This document shows, one piece after another, positions 17,968 to 27,156 of a DNA stretch of 40,036 nt. The notes under the pieces were generated by a model. That model was not told the DNA's origin, made no database searches, and saw nothing but the letters and a program-made list of their open reading frames with translations. Every line of letters starts with the position of its first letter. Position 1 is the stretch's first letter. A program made the position numbers and the translations under genes. Where the stretch lies: positions 1-40,036 of the forward strand of contig DVDU01000018.1 of assembly GCA_015296065.1 (NCBI GenBank), in the 5' to 3' direction. Origin of the DNA: Oscillatoriaceae cyanobacterium M33_DOE_052. Its GTDB lineage: Bacteria; Cyanobacteriota; Cyanobacteriia; Cyanobacteriales; Laspinemataceae.

Positions 17968-19308
17968 ATGGAAATCAACACTGAGTTCAATTTTTTTCAG
18001 CAATGGTATCCAGTTTCCCCTGTGGAAGACCTCGACCCCAGTAAACCAACCCCCATCACCATCTTAGGGATGCGGTTGGTGGTGTGGAAACCGGGAAATA
18101 GTGATAAATTTAGCATTTTTTTAGATGAATGTCCCCACCGTCTGGCTCCTTTAAGTGAAGGACGCATCGATGAAAAGACCGGAAACCTATCCTGCGCCTA
18201 TCACGGTTGGGAATTTGACCCTAACGGCATTTGCACCCGCATTCCCCAGGCGGAAAACCCCGAAATTGTCACGAAAAATCAACAAAATTTCTGTACTTTA
18301 GTTTTCCCCGTACAGGAGGCTAAGGATTTACTCTGGGTTTGGGCAGACCCCAATTCCCCAGAACTAGCCCAGAAAACACCCTTACCGCTGTCTCCCCAAA
18401 TTGATGCCAGCAAAGGTTTTGTCTGGTCGTCTTACGTGCGAGATTTGGAATATGACTGGCAAACTTTAGTAGAAAATGTAGTGGATCCGGGTCACGTGCC
18501 TTTTGCCCATCACGGCGTCCAGGGCGCTCGTGAAAAAGCCGTTCCTTTACTGATTAAAATTATCGAATCTACGCCGGAAATTATCTTAGCCAAGATTGAT
18601 AGGAAAATGGCTACAACTATTACTTTTCAACCACCATGCCGGTTAGAGTATGAAAGTGTTTTTGGGGTTGAAGGCAAAAAGGGAGGGCTTGTAGTCTATT
18701 GCCTACCAGTTTTACCGGGTAAATCAAGAATTGTGGCTCAGTTTCCTCAGAATTTTGCCAAAACTTTGCACAAGCTGACGCCTCGGTGGTGGGCACATAC
18801 TACACTGCGAAATTTAGTGATAGATGGAGATATGATTTTCCTCCATCAACAAGAGCGAACTGTGCAGCGAAAGCCCAACTCTGCTACCTGGAAAGATATC
18901 TATAAGATGCCCACAGAAGCAGACCGGATGGTAATTGAGTTTCGGCGGTGGTTTGATAAGTATTGTCACGGAAAACTCCCCTGGGAGCAAGTGGGAATTA
19001 CCCCAGAACTACCGCCACTGAATAAAAATCGCGCCTCGATGCTCAACCGCTACGAGCAACACACCCGCCATTGCCACAGTTGTCGGGAAACTTTAAAATG
19101 GGTGGAACGGTGGCAAATTATTTTGTTAGCTTATTTTGCCATAACTGTGGCCACAGTGGCGGTGCTGCCAGATGCTACCCGATATAGCTGGTTTGGTCTG
19201 ACATTTACCGCCACGGCGTTACTGGGTCTCGGGGTTTGGGCTTGGTTGCGGTTTGGGTTACAGCCGAGGTTTTATTTCCTTGATTACGTTCACCAAGAGA
19301 AAAAATAG
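17968..19308 (+). CDS. Rieske non-heme iron oxygenase, pheophorbide a oxygenase-like (PaO/TIC55 group)
   Basis: The 446-residue protein binds a Rieske [2Fe-2S] cluster through C55-P-H57 and C76-A-Y-H79. Its catalytic mononuclear iron sits in NVVDPGHVPFAHH (D173, H176, H181 with N170). A PaO-type middle domain follows, then R-H-C-H-S-C (a CxxC like that in PaO/TIC55 relatives) and two C-terminal membrane helices (WQIILLAYFAITVATVAVL and WFGLTFTATALLGLGVWAW). The family includes chlorophyll-breakdown and chlorophyll-modifying oxygenases of cyanobacteria and plastids. The likely substrate is a tetrapyrrole, but this is inference. Membrane-anchored, probably thylakoid. Confidence 0.9.
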   Translation: MEINTEFNFFQQWYPVSPVEDLDPSKPTPITILGMRLVVWKPGNSDKFSIFLDECPHRLAPLSEGRIDEKTGNLSCAYHGWEFDPNGICTRIPQAENPEIVTKNQQNFCTLVFPVQEAKDLLWVWADPNSPELAQKTPLPLSPQIDASKGFVWSSYVRDLEYDWQTLVENVVDPGHVPFAHHGVQGAREKAVPLLIKIIESTPEIILAKIDRKMATTITFQPPCRLEYESVFGVEGKKGGLVVYCLPVLPGKSRIVAQFPQNFAKTLHKLTPRWWAHTTLRNLVIDGDMIFLHQQERTVQRKPNSATWKDIYKMPTEADRMVIEFRRWFDKYCHGKLPWEQVGITPELPPLNKNRASMLNRYEQHTRHCHSCRETLKWVERWQIILLAYFAITVATVAVLPDATRYSWFGLTFTATALLGLGVWAWLRFGLQPRFYFLDYVHQEKK

Positions 19309-19325
19309 GCGCTGAGGCTGACATG

Positions 19326-19347
19326 GGGGCAATTGATGAATTGCCCC
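19326..19347. terminator. Bidirectional hairpin between convergent genes
   Basis: GGGGCAATT (19326-19334) pairs perfectly with AATTGCCCC (19339-19347) around a 4-base loop. It sits in the 48-bp gap between the Rieske and EF-G-like genes. A-rich sequence follows on the plus strand rather than a strict T-run. Confidence 0.6.
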
Positions 19348-19356
19348 GAAAAATTA

Positions 19357-21411
19357 TCAACCTTTATTGCTGTTGCTGCCCACAGTGGCTAACAGTCGCT
19401 CAGCCAACTTGTCCGGGACTTCTTGGAGGTGGTCAAACTTCCAATTATAGTAACCGACTCCCATAGTTTGCGATCGCAAATCTACGATTAAATCCTGCAT
19501 TTCAGCTTGGGGTAAATAAGCGGAAATTTTGTCCCATCCTTTCCAGGCGGAAAGGGTTTCATAGCCCAAAATTTGACCGCGACGGCCACTGATGAGCTGG
19601 AGGACGTTGGAGGTATAATCGCTGGGTGCGGATATTTCTACATAGGCGATCGGCTCGAGGAGGGTGGGGCTGCATTTGGCCATTCCTTCCTGCATCGCGG
19701 CGCGAGCTGCCTGCTTAAATGCCTGTTCTGAACTATCCACGGAGTGGTAGGAACCATCGGTGAGGGTAACTTCCACATCCACCACGGGGAAGCCCAAAGG
19801 ACCTTGGTCGAGATATTCTCGGACGCCAATTTCTACACCGGGGATGTACTGTCGGGGGACGACGCCACCCACAATGCTTTCGCTGAAGTTGAAGCCTTCG
19901 CCTCGGGCGCGGGGTTTGATATCGAGATATACGTCACCAAAGGCGCCATGACCGCCACTTTGGTGCTTGTAACGTCCGTGAACTTTGGTGGCACTTTGGC
20001 GGATGGTTTCTTTGTAGGGCACCCGGGGCGGGTGGGTATTCATGGGGAGGTTGTATTTGCGCCGGAGGCGATCGAGCGCTACTTTCAGGTGAATTTCCCC
20101 TTGTCCCCAGAGAATCACTTCGTGAGTATCGGGATCTTGCAGCCAAGCTAATGAAGGATCCTCATCGAGCAATTTGGTCATTGCTGCACTCAGCTTCACT
20201 TCATCATTACGCTTTTCTGCCACCACGGCGAGAGCGTAAACTGGGGGGAGAATTTCGGCTTTTGGTAGCGCTGAGACGGTTTGCTTGCTATTGGTAAGGT
20301 TTAAGGTGTCGCCAGTTTTAATACTTTCCATCCGCCCCAAGGCGACGATTTCGCCAGTGCTAGCCGCCTGGAGGGTTTGGGTTTGCTGTCCGAGCATCCG
20401 GTAGATCCCGCCGACGCGGACGCCGTTGAGACTCATCCCGTCCGTAATTTGGCCTTGCCAAACCCGCACCAGGGACAGTTTACCGCCTTGGGGGGTGTAG
20501 TAGGTTTTGATGACTTGGGCGATCGTTTCTTCACCATTTGGTTTGAGACCTCGCCGCTGGGCTGTGGTTTCTGGTGATGGCGCTTCCCGCACCAGTGCAT
20601 CAAGGAGGTGGCGCACGCCGTAGTCTTTGTCGGCAATACCGACGAATACGGGGACGATTAAATCGGCGCCCAATTCCATTTTCAAGTCTTTGACAATTTC
20701 TTCTTGGGGCGGGTCGATTTCTTCTAGGAGTTCTTCGAGGAGGTGGTCGTCAAAGTTGGCCAGTTCTTCGAGCATTTCCTGACGTGCCGCTTGCTCTTCG
20801 GCTTGGAGTTCCGGTGGCATCGGTACGGGGTCAGCGGGGGCGCCGGAGTGGTAGTGATAGGCTTGTTCTGTGACTAAATCGATAAAGCCGATCGTGTCGT
20901 CGCCGTCGCCGGAGCGGATGGGGTATTGGTGGGGGACTAGGGGTCTGCTGGAGACGGCTTTGAGGGCATTTAGCACATCCATAAAGCTGTCTTTTGCCCG
21001 GTCCATTTTGTTGATGAAGACTAAGTGGGGAATTTCCCAGTCATCTAAAAATTTGAACAGGGGGGCGAGGGTGAGGACGCGGCTGGCTTCGGCTTCGCAG
21101 ACGACGATCGCCGCGCCAGCGCCAATCAGGGCGTTATCGGTTTCTTGAGCAAACTCGATCGAGCCGGGACAGTCTAGGAAGGTGAAGCGAATATCCTGGT
21201 AAACCGTGCTGGCGGCAGAAACTTCTACGCTCATTTGCCGCTCCCTGGCTTCTGCGGCACCATCTCCCACAGTGTTTCCATCGATGATGCTGCCTTTCCG
21301 AGAAATCGCACCGCTCACAAAAAGCAGGCTTTCTAGCAATGTGGTTTTTCCACTTAAATACGGCCCGACTATGGCGACGTTCCTCACGCCCGATACAACT
21401 TTTTCTGACAT
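19357..21411 (-). CDS. EF-G-like translational GTPase with altered G motifs
   Basis: The 684-residue protein has all EF-G domains. The G domain has G1 GPYLSGKTT (16-24), G3 DCPGS (80-84) and G4 NKMD. Domain II follows, then domains III-V with GHGAFGDVYLDIKPR and the C-terminal GRRGQILGYETLSAW. In canonical EF-G, G1 is GHIDAGKTT/GHVDHGKTT and G3 is DTPGH, whose His activates GTP hydrolysis. Here that His is Ser84, so GTPase activation may differ. It belongs to the fusA-like second paralogue of cyanobacteria and Actinobacteria rather than the main factor. Its role on the ribosome is uncertain. It stands alone, without rpsL/rpsG. Confidence 0.85.
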   Translation of the reverse strand: MSEKVVSGVRNVAIVGPYLSGKTTLLESLLFVSGAISRKGSIIDGNTVGDGAAEARERQMSVEVSAASTVYQDIRFTFLDCPGSIEFAQETDNALIGAGAAIVVCEAEASRVLTLAPLFKFLDDWEIPHLVFINKMDRAKDSFMDVLNALKAVSSRPLVPHQYPIRSGDGDDTIGFIDLVTEQAYHYHSGAPADPVPMPPELQAEEQAARQEMLEELANFDDHLLEELLEEIDPPQEEIVKDLKMELGADLIVPVFVGIADKDYGVRHLLDALVREAPSPETTAQRRGLKPNGEETIAQVIKTYYTPQGGKLSLVRVWQGQITDGMSLNGVRVGGIYRMLGQQTQTLQAASTGEIVALGRMESIKTGDTLNLTNSKQTVSALPKAEILPPVYALAVVAEKRNDEVKLSAAMTKLLDEDPSLAWLQDPDTHEVILWGQGEIHLKVALDRLRRKYNLPMNTHPPRVPYKETIRQSATKVHGRYKHQSGGHGAFGDVYLDIKPRARGEGFNFSESIVGGVVPRQYIPGVEIGVREYLDQGPLGFPVVDVEVTLTDGSYHSVDSSEQAFKQAARAAMQEGMAKCSPTLLEPIAYVEISAPSDYTSNVLQLISGRRGQILGYETLSAWKGWDKISAYLPQAEMQDLIVDLRSQTMGVGYYNWKFDHLQEVPDKLAERLLATVGSNSNKG

Positions 21412-21690
21412 AATTTCCTCCTTTGCACTTCATCCCAGAAACTTAAAAAAAAATTAAATTTTGGTGTTTTTTCAGAATTTAGGCTATTATTAACTGGCCT
21501 ATATTCTGCCAATTTACCTAGGGCTGATTCTGGGAATGATAATTCGCTGGCTACCAATCTAATACCTGTCACTTTATGATTGTAGTAGCGATTTCGCCAG
21601 TTTTTAATAAAGTTTTATGAACTTAAATATTTGCTATTTTTCATAAATTTTTATCACAGCGCCGCCAGGGCTTGAGGTGTCGAAGGTAAC

Positions 21691-21818
21691 GGTGCGAATG
21701 CTTCACCCGGACTTGCTGAATTTCCTCCTGGTGATGGTGTCATGGTGCAGGAGATTCAAGGGCAAAGCATTTGCACAGAGAGTCTGTGGGTGATTGTTTT
21801 CGGTGTAAATGCTTCTCC
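21691..21818. repeat. Repeat block with GTGCAAATGCTT-type motifs in the intergenic region 21412-21942
   Basis: GGTGCGAATGCTTCACCC (21691) and GTGTAAATGCTTCTCC (21803) are direct relatives, and GGCAAAGCATTTGCAC (21761) is the same motif inverted. The 530-bp gap holds no gene that I can support; the rest is AT-rich sequence next to the EF-G-like gene. Confidence 0.65.
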
Positions 21819-21942
21819 CCTACCCCATATTCAATCATTAAATTACATATTGCCAATCAAGAACCAAAAGTCACGTTAAAATAGGTGAATAGGAGTAAAG
21901 AATTGTAAAGCAAGCAACAAGCAACAGGCTGGAGGAAGACAG

Positions 21943-22983
21943 ATGCAAGGACAACAGAAACAGCAGTTGGAGGCGCAGGCTTCTAGGGGTAATGGGAAAA
22001 GGGCAATGCTCGCGGGACAGAGGATGGCGTTCACCTGCACCTGGGTATGGGGGGCAGCGATCGTCCTCACCGGAAGCTACACCAGTGTTGCTGTAGCGAT
22101 GGGCCGAGAACCCTTACCAGAACCAGGGAACCATGCAGAACTGGCCCACCAGGGTAGGGAAATCCTCATCAGTCAAAACCCATCACCGCAGGAGCGAGCT
22201 ATCGCGTTGGTTAATCAGGGTATGGAATACATCGAGGCGGGGTCATTGCCCGAAGCGATCGCCGCCTTTGAAAGAGCCACCCAAGCCGATCGGAATTTTG
22301 CCCCAGCTTACTATAATTTAGGGCTGGCGCGGCGGCAACAAGGCGACTTGCAGGGAGCCGCTGACGCCTTCTACCAAGCCGTGCAAGCAGCTCCCGATTT
22401 TGCCCTCGCCTACGCCAATTTGGGGGCCGCCTTGTTAGAGGGAAATAACCAAAACCGGGCGCGGGAGTACCTGGAAAGAGCCATAGAACTAGAACCATCA
22501 ATGGGTTTAGCTCACTACAACTTAGGTTTAGTGAACGAACGTTTGGGTTTAATTGCAGAAGCAATGAACTCTTACGAGCAAGCCATGTCAAGAAGCCCCA
22601 ACGCTCCCGAACCCGCCTATCATCTGGGTTTGCTCTATCTACAGCAACGCCAAAACTCCAAAGCCAAAGACGCTTTTAAAAAAGCGATCGCCATCTACCC
22701 CGACTATCCCGAAGCCAACTACCATCTGGGTTTTATTCTCTTCAACGAAGGCAACCTCAACAAAGCCTTAGATGCCTTTCGCCGCGCCACCCAATCTAAC
22801 CCCACCTACGCCAACGCCTACTATGGGGCAGGTTTAGTCTTCCTGCGCCAAGGGGAATACACCCAAGCCGCAAGGGTGTTGGAATACGCCAAAAACCTTT
22901 ACACCCAACAAGGCGCCCCAGAATGGGCACAAAAAGCTGGGGAAATGCTGACTCGTGCCCAAAACCGCCAAGGGTGGCAATAG
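21943..22983 (+). CDS. Membrane-anchored or exported TPR protein
   Basis: The 346-residue protein starts at ATG 21943 behind a strong Shine-Dalgarno (GGAGGAAGAC). After a basic, Gln-rich leader of about 28 residues, one hydrophobic segment (FTCTWVWGAAIVLTGSYTSVAVA, near 32-54) acts as signal or anchor. At least seven canonical 34-residue TPRs follow from about 90 to 330, with AYYNLGLARRQQGDLQGA, AYANLGAALLEG and YHLGFILFNEGN. Such proteins are protein-binding scaffolds at the membrane or in the periplasm. No enzyme is fused. Partners are not evident. Confidence 0.85.
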   Translation: MQGQQKQQLEAQASRGNGKRAMLAGQRMAFTCTWVWGAAIVLTGSYTSVAVAMGREPLPEPGNHAELAHQGREILISQNPSPQERAIALVNQGMEYIEAGSLPEAIAAFERATQADRNFAPAYYNLGLARRQQGDLQGAADAFYQAVQAAPDFALAYANLGAALLEGNNQNRAREYLERAIELEPSMGLAHYNLGLVNERLGLIAEAMNSYEQAMSRSPNAPEPAYHLGLLYLQQRQNSKAKDAFKKAIAIYPDYPEANYHLGFILFNEGNLNKALDAFRRATQSNPTYANAYYGAGLVFLRQGEYTQAARVLEYAKNLYTQQGAPEWAQKAGEMLTRAQNRQGWQ

Positions 22984-23029
22984 TTATGATTGCCAATCAG
23001 ATAGATTAGCCACATTCTTGGCGCCCCGT

Positions 23030-23086
23030 CCCCTCCTTGTACCCTCATCGCCTCCGTGGTGAATTAAACAGGGAAACAAGGAGGGG
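23030..23086. repeat. Inverted repeat CCCCTCCTTGT / ACAAGGAGGGG between convergent genes
   Basis: The 11-bp perfect arms (23030-23040, 23076-23086) flank a 35-base loop. The right arm abuts the stop codon of the kinase gene. It could terminate both convergent transcripts. The loop contains a degenerate GCCTCCGTGGTGAATT repeat. Confidence 0.55.
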
Positions 23087-25732
23087 TTAATCTGGAACTG
23101 GCGAAATCTCCAACGCTGTCAGGGGTCGCACTAGCATCGTGCCATCCAAACTGGCACTAACCAAGTTTTGGCCGTTTTTCGCCACAGCCAGAGACATCAC
23201 CGTATCCTTATGTCCCTCCAGGGTGCCTTTTAGCTCTCCTGATGGCAAAGACCAAATCCGCACCATCTGATCCTCACCACCGGTGAACAGAGTTTTCCCA
23301 TCGGGAGATATCGCCACACACATCACCCCTTGAGCATGACCAGTGAGGTTATGGCTCACAGTGCCAGTGGCTAAATCCCAAACTTTCACCGTCTGGTCAT
23401 AACTACCGCTCACTAAAATCTTGCCATCGGGGGATATAGCCACCATCCGCACCACATCTTCGTGAGCCAAGAGGGTTTTTTGGGGAAGCACTCGAGCGCC
23501 CGAGAGACTCCAAACCTTAATCGTCTTGTCAAAGCTGGCACTGGCTAAAGTCTGGCCATCAGCACTCAGGGATAGAGACGAAACCCAATCACTGTGAGCC
23601 TTGATACTGCTTTGGAGACCGCCAGTTTTCAGATCCCAAATCCTAATTGTCCCATCACCGCCACCGCTGATGATATATTTGCCATCGGGAGTGATCAGCG
23701 CCGAAGAAACCCAATCCGCGTGAGCTTTCAGAGTGGTTTTCAATACCCCAGTACGGCTATCCCAAATTTTCAGGGTGCTGTCATCGCCGCCACTGACCAA
23801 AGTTTTGCCGTCAGGACTAATGGTTAATGTCCAAACCCGCCCGGAGTGACCGGCTAGGGTTATGGCACTCCTGCCGGAATTCCAATTCCAAATTCTGATT
23901 TTTCCTTCGGCGTCGCCACTGATTAAAATTTTCCCTCCCAGAGCGATCGTATCAAAACCCAATTTTCCGTCCCCAAAACTTGTCGCCTCCGTCCAATTCT
24001 GGGGTGGAATAATTGGACGTGGTGGTGGGGGTGGTGTTGGTTTCGGGAGCAGCGGTGAAGGGGTAGCTCTGGGACTGGGAGACTCGCCGCTAGATTGAGG
24101 GACTGGGGAAACCAAGGACTGGGGGATACTCGTCTCCCCTTCTCTCTGTGTCCTCTGTGCCTTGATAGTGAATCCCATCTCCCACAATTTATACACCCCG
24201 AAACCCACTAACCCAAACAGCAACAAAAGCACTGCCCATAAGCCAATAGGGCGCCCCCGAGAAGACACCGCATGGGGTTTGACTACGGGATACTTCTGGA
24301 ATGGGGGATAAGAAGGGGTGGGAAGAGATGGGGAGAGATGGGGAGAGATTTTCTCCCCTTGTCTTCCCATCTCTTCCCTTGTCTGCTCTTGTCTCCCCCC
24401 GTCCTCCTGCACAAGAGCTACCCCGCTCCTGGCTTCGGGAGCGAATTCTGCAACTGGTTCCGGTTCGGGAGTGAATTCTGCAACTGGTTCCGGTTCGGGT
24501 GGAAACTGGAGTGGGGATTGAGGTTGTAAATCGAGGATGACTTCGATCGCAGATTGATAACGATCGGGCAAGTTTGGTTGCAACAACTTGCCCAGTACCC
24601 GTTTTAGCTGAGGGTCTAGAGGTTGGGGTAAATGCTGCGACCAAGATTTTAACCAATTGTAACCGCGATCGCCGTCAGGCTTCCCCCTAGCAGCGCGAAA
24701 CAGAGATACCGGATCTACTCCCGAGAGCAACTGAAAACAAGTCACCCCCAAAGCGAACAAATCACTACTAGCAAAAGCAATACGTTCATACCACACCTCC
24801 GGCGCAGCATAACCTTCAGTCCCCAAACTTGCCGCATCTTCCCCCCGATACCACTGCTCTACCACCAGCTTAGGCGCACCAAAATCAATCAAAGCGAACT
24901 CGACTTCCCAGCAACCCTGACGCCAGTCCCCCATTGCCTCTGGCTGTGAAATTCCGGCATTTGGAGCCAGGGTTGGGGCGGGAGAGGCAAAAATTTGATA
25001 TCCATTCTCAGTCAAAGGCAGAAATAACGAATCATTCGATGCTGGGGGGATACGGGATGCAGTGTTTGCCATCGACTGTGGGGAAAACCACGAGAAATTG
25101 TCTCCTTGTTGGGAAGGCAGCAAATAGGACGGAACTGCATTGACCAAATTCTGAGACTCTCCTTGCCATAAGGGAGTATATCGGCGGAGGATCCGATCCG
25201 GTGTGATATCCCGGTGGATGACACCAGCATCATGGAGCAAATGGACGGCTGGTAGGATATCCAGTAACAGAGCCCGGATTTGGTCCGCCCCCCAGTTGCC
25301 AAATTTCTGTAATTCTGTCAGTAGGGTTTGGCCTTCGATCAACTCTTCCACCAAATACAGCCAACCATTTTCCTCAAAATAAGCATACAGAGAAGGGAAT
25401 TGGGGGTGGGCTCCCAGTGCTTGCCTAATTCTGGTTTCCCGCTCTAGCAGTTCTTTCGCCTGCTGGTGGCTTGGTGTAGGCGGATCGATCGCACTCAGGC
25501 GTCCGTGTAACATCGGTCCGAGGTTTTTGATGATACAAGGTTGGTTCAGCTTCTGCTCATCCCGAGCCAAATAAGTGCCACCATCCCTATCCCCTTGGGC
25601 AGAAAGTAATTTCACGAAGCGATAATGCCCTTGTAAAGCCACCAAAGGCGTGCCGCAATTGCGGCAAACATTTCTCCAATGGGGATTATCAGGATTTGAG
25701 CAATCGGGGTTAAGACACCAAACCATAGTCAA
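23087..25732 (-). CDS. Zinc-ribbon protein kinase with C-terminal WD40 propeller
   Basis: The order in 881 residues is as follows. A four-cysteine zinc ribbon (C6, C11, C23, C26) comes first. The Ser/Thr kinase domain (about 37-400) has Lys69 (CIIKNL), Glu in ERETRIR, HRD 173-175, DFG 283-285 and GTEGYAAPE. A charged linker carries repeat-derived stretches. A membrane helix (497-517, GLWAVLLLLFGLVGFGVYK) and a Pro-rich segment (550-577) follow. Seven WD40 blades (about 585-875) should make one propeller. The kinase would be cytosolic and the propeller on the other side of the membrane. Two oddities: the catalytic-loop Asn is Arg180 (HRDITPDR), and about 90 extra residues lie between HRD and DFG. 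Kinase activity is therefore doubtful. Confidence 0.9.
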   Translation of the reverse strand: MTMVWCLNPDCSNPDNPHWRNVCRNCGTPLVALQGHYRFVKLLSAQGDRDGGTYLARDEQKLNQPCIIKNLGPMLHGRLSAIDPPTPSHQQAKELLERETRIRQALGAHPQFPSLYAYFEENGWLYLVEELIEGQTLLTELQKFGNWGADQIRALLLDILPAVHLLHDAGVIHRDITPDRILRRYTPLWQGESQNLVNAVPSYLLPSQQGDNFSWFSPQSMANTASRIPPASNDSLFLPLTENGYQIFASPAPTLAPNAGISQPEAMGDWRQGCWEVEFALIDFGAPKLVVEQWYRGEDAASLGTEGYAAPEVWYERIAFASSDLFALGVTCFQLLSGVDPVSLFRAARGKPDGDRGYNWLKSWSQHLPQPLDPQLKRVLGKLLQPNLPDRYQSAIEVILDLQPQSPLQFPPEPEPVAEFTPEPEPVAEFAPEARSGVALVQEDGGRQEQTREEMGRQGEKISPHLSPSLPTPSYPPFQKYPVVKPHAVSSRGRPIGLWAVLLLLFGLVGFGVYKLWEMGFTIKAQRTQREGETSIPQSLVSPVPQSSGESPSPRATPSPLLPKPTPPPPPRPIIPPQNWTEATSFGDGKLGFDTIALGGKILISGDAEGKIRIWNWNSGRSAITLAGHSGRVWTLTISPDGKTLVSGGDDSTLKIWDSRTGVLKTTLKAHADWVSSALITPDGKYIISGGGDGTIRIWDLKTGGLQSSIKAHSDWVSSLSLSADGQTLASASFDKTIKVWSLSGARVLPQKTLLAHEDVVRMVAISPDGKILVSGSYDQTVKVWDLATGTVSHNLTGHAQGVMCVAISPDGKTLFTGGEDQMVRIWSLPSGELKGTLEGHKDTVMSLAVAKNGQNLVSASLDGTMLVRPLTALEISPVPD
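24130..24400. repeat. Low-complexity repeats inside the kinase linker
   Basis: Two intergenic-type repeats lie in frame. TCTCTGTGTCCTCTGTGCCT (near 24142) encodes AQRTQREGE. A GGGAGATGGGGAGAGA-type block (24310-24390), partly mirrored by TCTTCCCATCTCTTCCC, encodes part of the segment around GRQGEKISPHLSPSLP. They flank the membrane helix, where insertions are structurally tolerable. Confidence 0.65.
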
Positions 25733-25894
25733 TCCGAACTGATTTTAGTTTTATTGATTTTAGCTGTAGCCTTACTGGCGTCGGAAGTAGCACCAGCCAC
25801 CCCCTACCGCCAGAAACGTCAAACCTAGGCAATCCGAAAATCTCAGCACAGAAAGAAATATGCTACAGAAACCGGCTACCAAGTGCCCCCCATC

Positions 25895-26971
25895 TCAAGG
25901 GCTGATCGACCAAAGTTTGATTGTATTGTCATAGCTGCTGCTGGCCAAAGTTTTACCATCAGGACTAAAAGCGAGGCTGCGCACATAGTCATTGTGGCCA
26001 GAAAAAGAACTCAACCGCTCACCGGTGGTAGCAGACCATAACTGCACTTCAAAGCCAGTAGCAGTAGCGATCGTCTCACCGTCCGGGCTAAATGCCACCG
26101 CCAGCACCAACTCTCCCGGGCGAAAAGAACGCACCAGTCCTCCCGTACTCACAGACCAAATTTTTACCGTAGTATCGTGGCTACCACTCACCAGAGTTTG
26201 ACCGTCCGGACTCCAGCTTATCCCCCGCACCAAGTCCTGGTGTCCCGAAAGCGTCCGTAATAGCTGCCCCGAGGCAGCCGACCAGACCTTAATCGTCCCA
26301 TCATCGCTGCTGCTGGCCAAAGTCTTCCCATCGGGACTAAATGCCACCGTCCGCGCAAAGTCTTGGTGTCCCGACAGCGTCCGGATTAAACCCCCAGTTG
26401 CCACCGTCCACACCTTCACCGTATCATCCCAACTACCACTGGCCAACGTCTGGCCATCAGGACTGAACGCCACGGACCAAACCGCGCTATCATGGCCGCT
26501 CAAAGTTCTAATTAGCTGCCCCGTACTCACAGACCACAGCTTAATCGTCCTATCCGTACTGCCGCTGGCTAAAATCTGGCCATTAGGACTAAAAGTAATC
26601 CCATACACTGCCCCCTGATGTCCCGTAAGGGTTCTTGTTATTTGCCCCGTACTCGCGGACCACAGCTTAATCGTCCCTTCTCCACCGCTCGTGGCTAACA
26701 CCGACCCATCCCGGCTGAATGCCACCGCCAAAGCCCACTTACTATGAGCGTTAATTGTCTGCGGAGTGGGATTTTGCGCCGTTATCTGCCCCGGCGGGAG
26801 ATTCTTTTCCCCCTCTTCCATTAAGGGAGTGAGGCGGTGAGGGTTGAGCGCCGTTATCTGCGTCTCCGGGCTGGTAGCAGGCAGCACATAATCAGGCCAT
26901 CCACAGCTTAAGATTAACCCCGGGATTAAACAGATACCTGCCTTTAGATTTCGATAATTTGGTCGCTTCAT
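25895..26971 (-). CDS. WD40-repeat putative lipoprotein
   Basis: The 358-residue protein begins with a basic region and a hydrophobic run ending GLILSC at residues 18-23, a plausible lipobox. After a polar linker, seven WD40 blades (about 70-358) contain LSGH, FSPDG and KLW/KVW motifs and should close a single propeller. It is likely a lipid-anchored, surface or periplasmic interaction module. It lies upstream of the WD40 kinase on the same strand, 162 bp away, so the two may be related in function. The lipobox is not perfect, and an ordinary signal peptide or anchor is possible. Confidence 0.85.
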   Translation of the reverse strand: MKRPNYRNLKAGICLIPGLILSCGWPDYVLPATSPETQITALNPHRLTPLMEEGEKNLPPGQITAQNPTPQTINAHSKWALAVAFSRDGSVLATSGGEGTIKLWSASTGQITRTLTGHQGAVYGITFSPNGQILASGSTDRTIKLWSVSTGQLIRTLSGHDSAVWSVAFSPDGQTLASGSWDDTVKVWTVATGGLIRTLSGHQDFARTVAFSPDGKTLASSSDDGTIKVWSAASGQLLRTLSGHQDLVRGISWSPDGQTLVSGSHDTTVKIWSVSTGGLVRSFRPGELVLAVAFSPDGETIATATGFEVQLWSATTGERLSSFSGHNDYVRSLAFSPDGKTLASSSYDNTIKLWSISP

Positions 26972-27019
26972 TCCGATTTTTCCTCGTCACTTCTTTTAAA
27001 TAAACCACGAAAAGTTGTG

Positions 27020-27119
27020 ATTTGTCATTTGTCCCTGGTCATTTGTCCTTTGTCCCTTGTCACTTGTCATTTGTCCTTGGCAAAACAAATGACAAAGGAC
27101 AAATGACAAAGGACAAATC
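27020..27119. repeat. Heptanucleotide array upstream of the Uma2 gene, inverted halves
   Basis: The left half consists of TTTGTCC/ATTTGTC/CTTGTCA units. The right half has the complement, ACAAATGACAAAGGACAAAT. The halves meet near CCTTGGCAAAAC and can fold into a long hairpin. Confidence 0.85.
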
Positions 27120-27130
27120 TATGATATAAT
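27103..27130 (+). promoter_or_regulatory. Candidate promoter of the Uma2 gene, -35 from the repeat array
   Basis: ATGACA (27103-27108, five of six to TTGACA) comes from the heptad array. A 16-base spacer separates it from a perfect TATAAT at 27125-27130, 26 bases before ATG 27157. Confidence 0.55.
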
Positions 27131-27156
27131 AGAACCATTAAAACTGGGTCAACATT

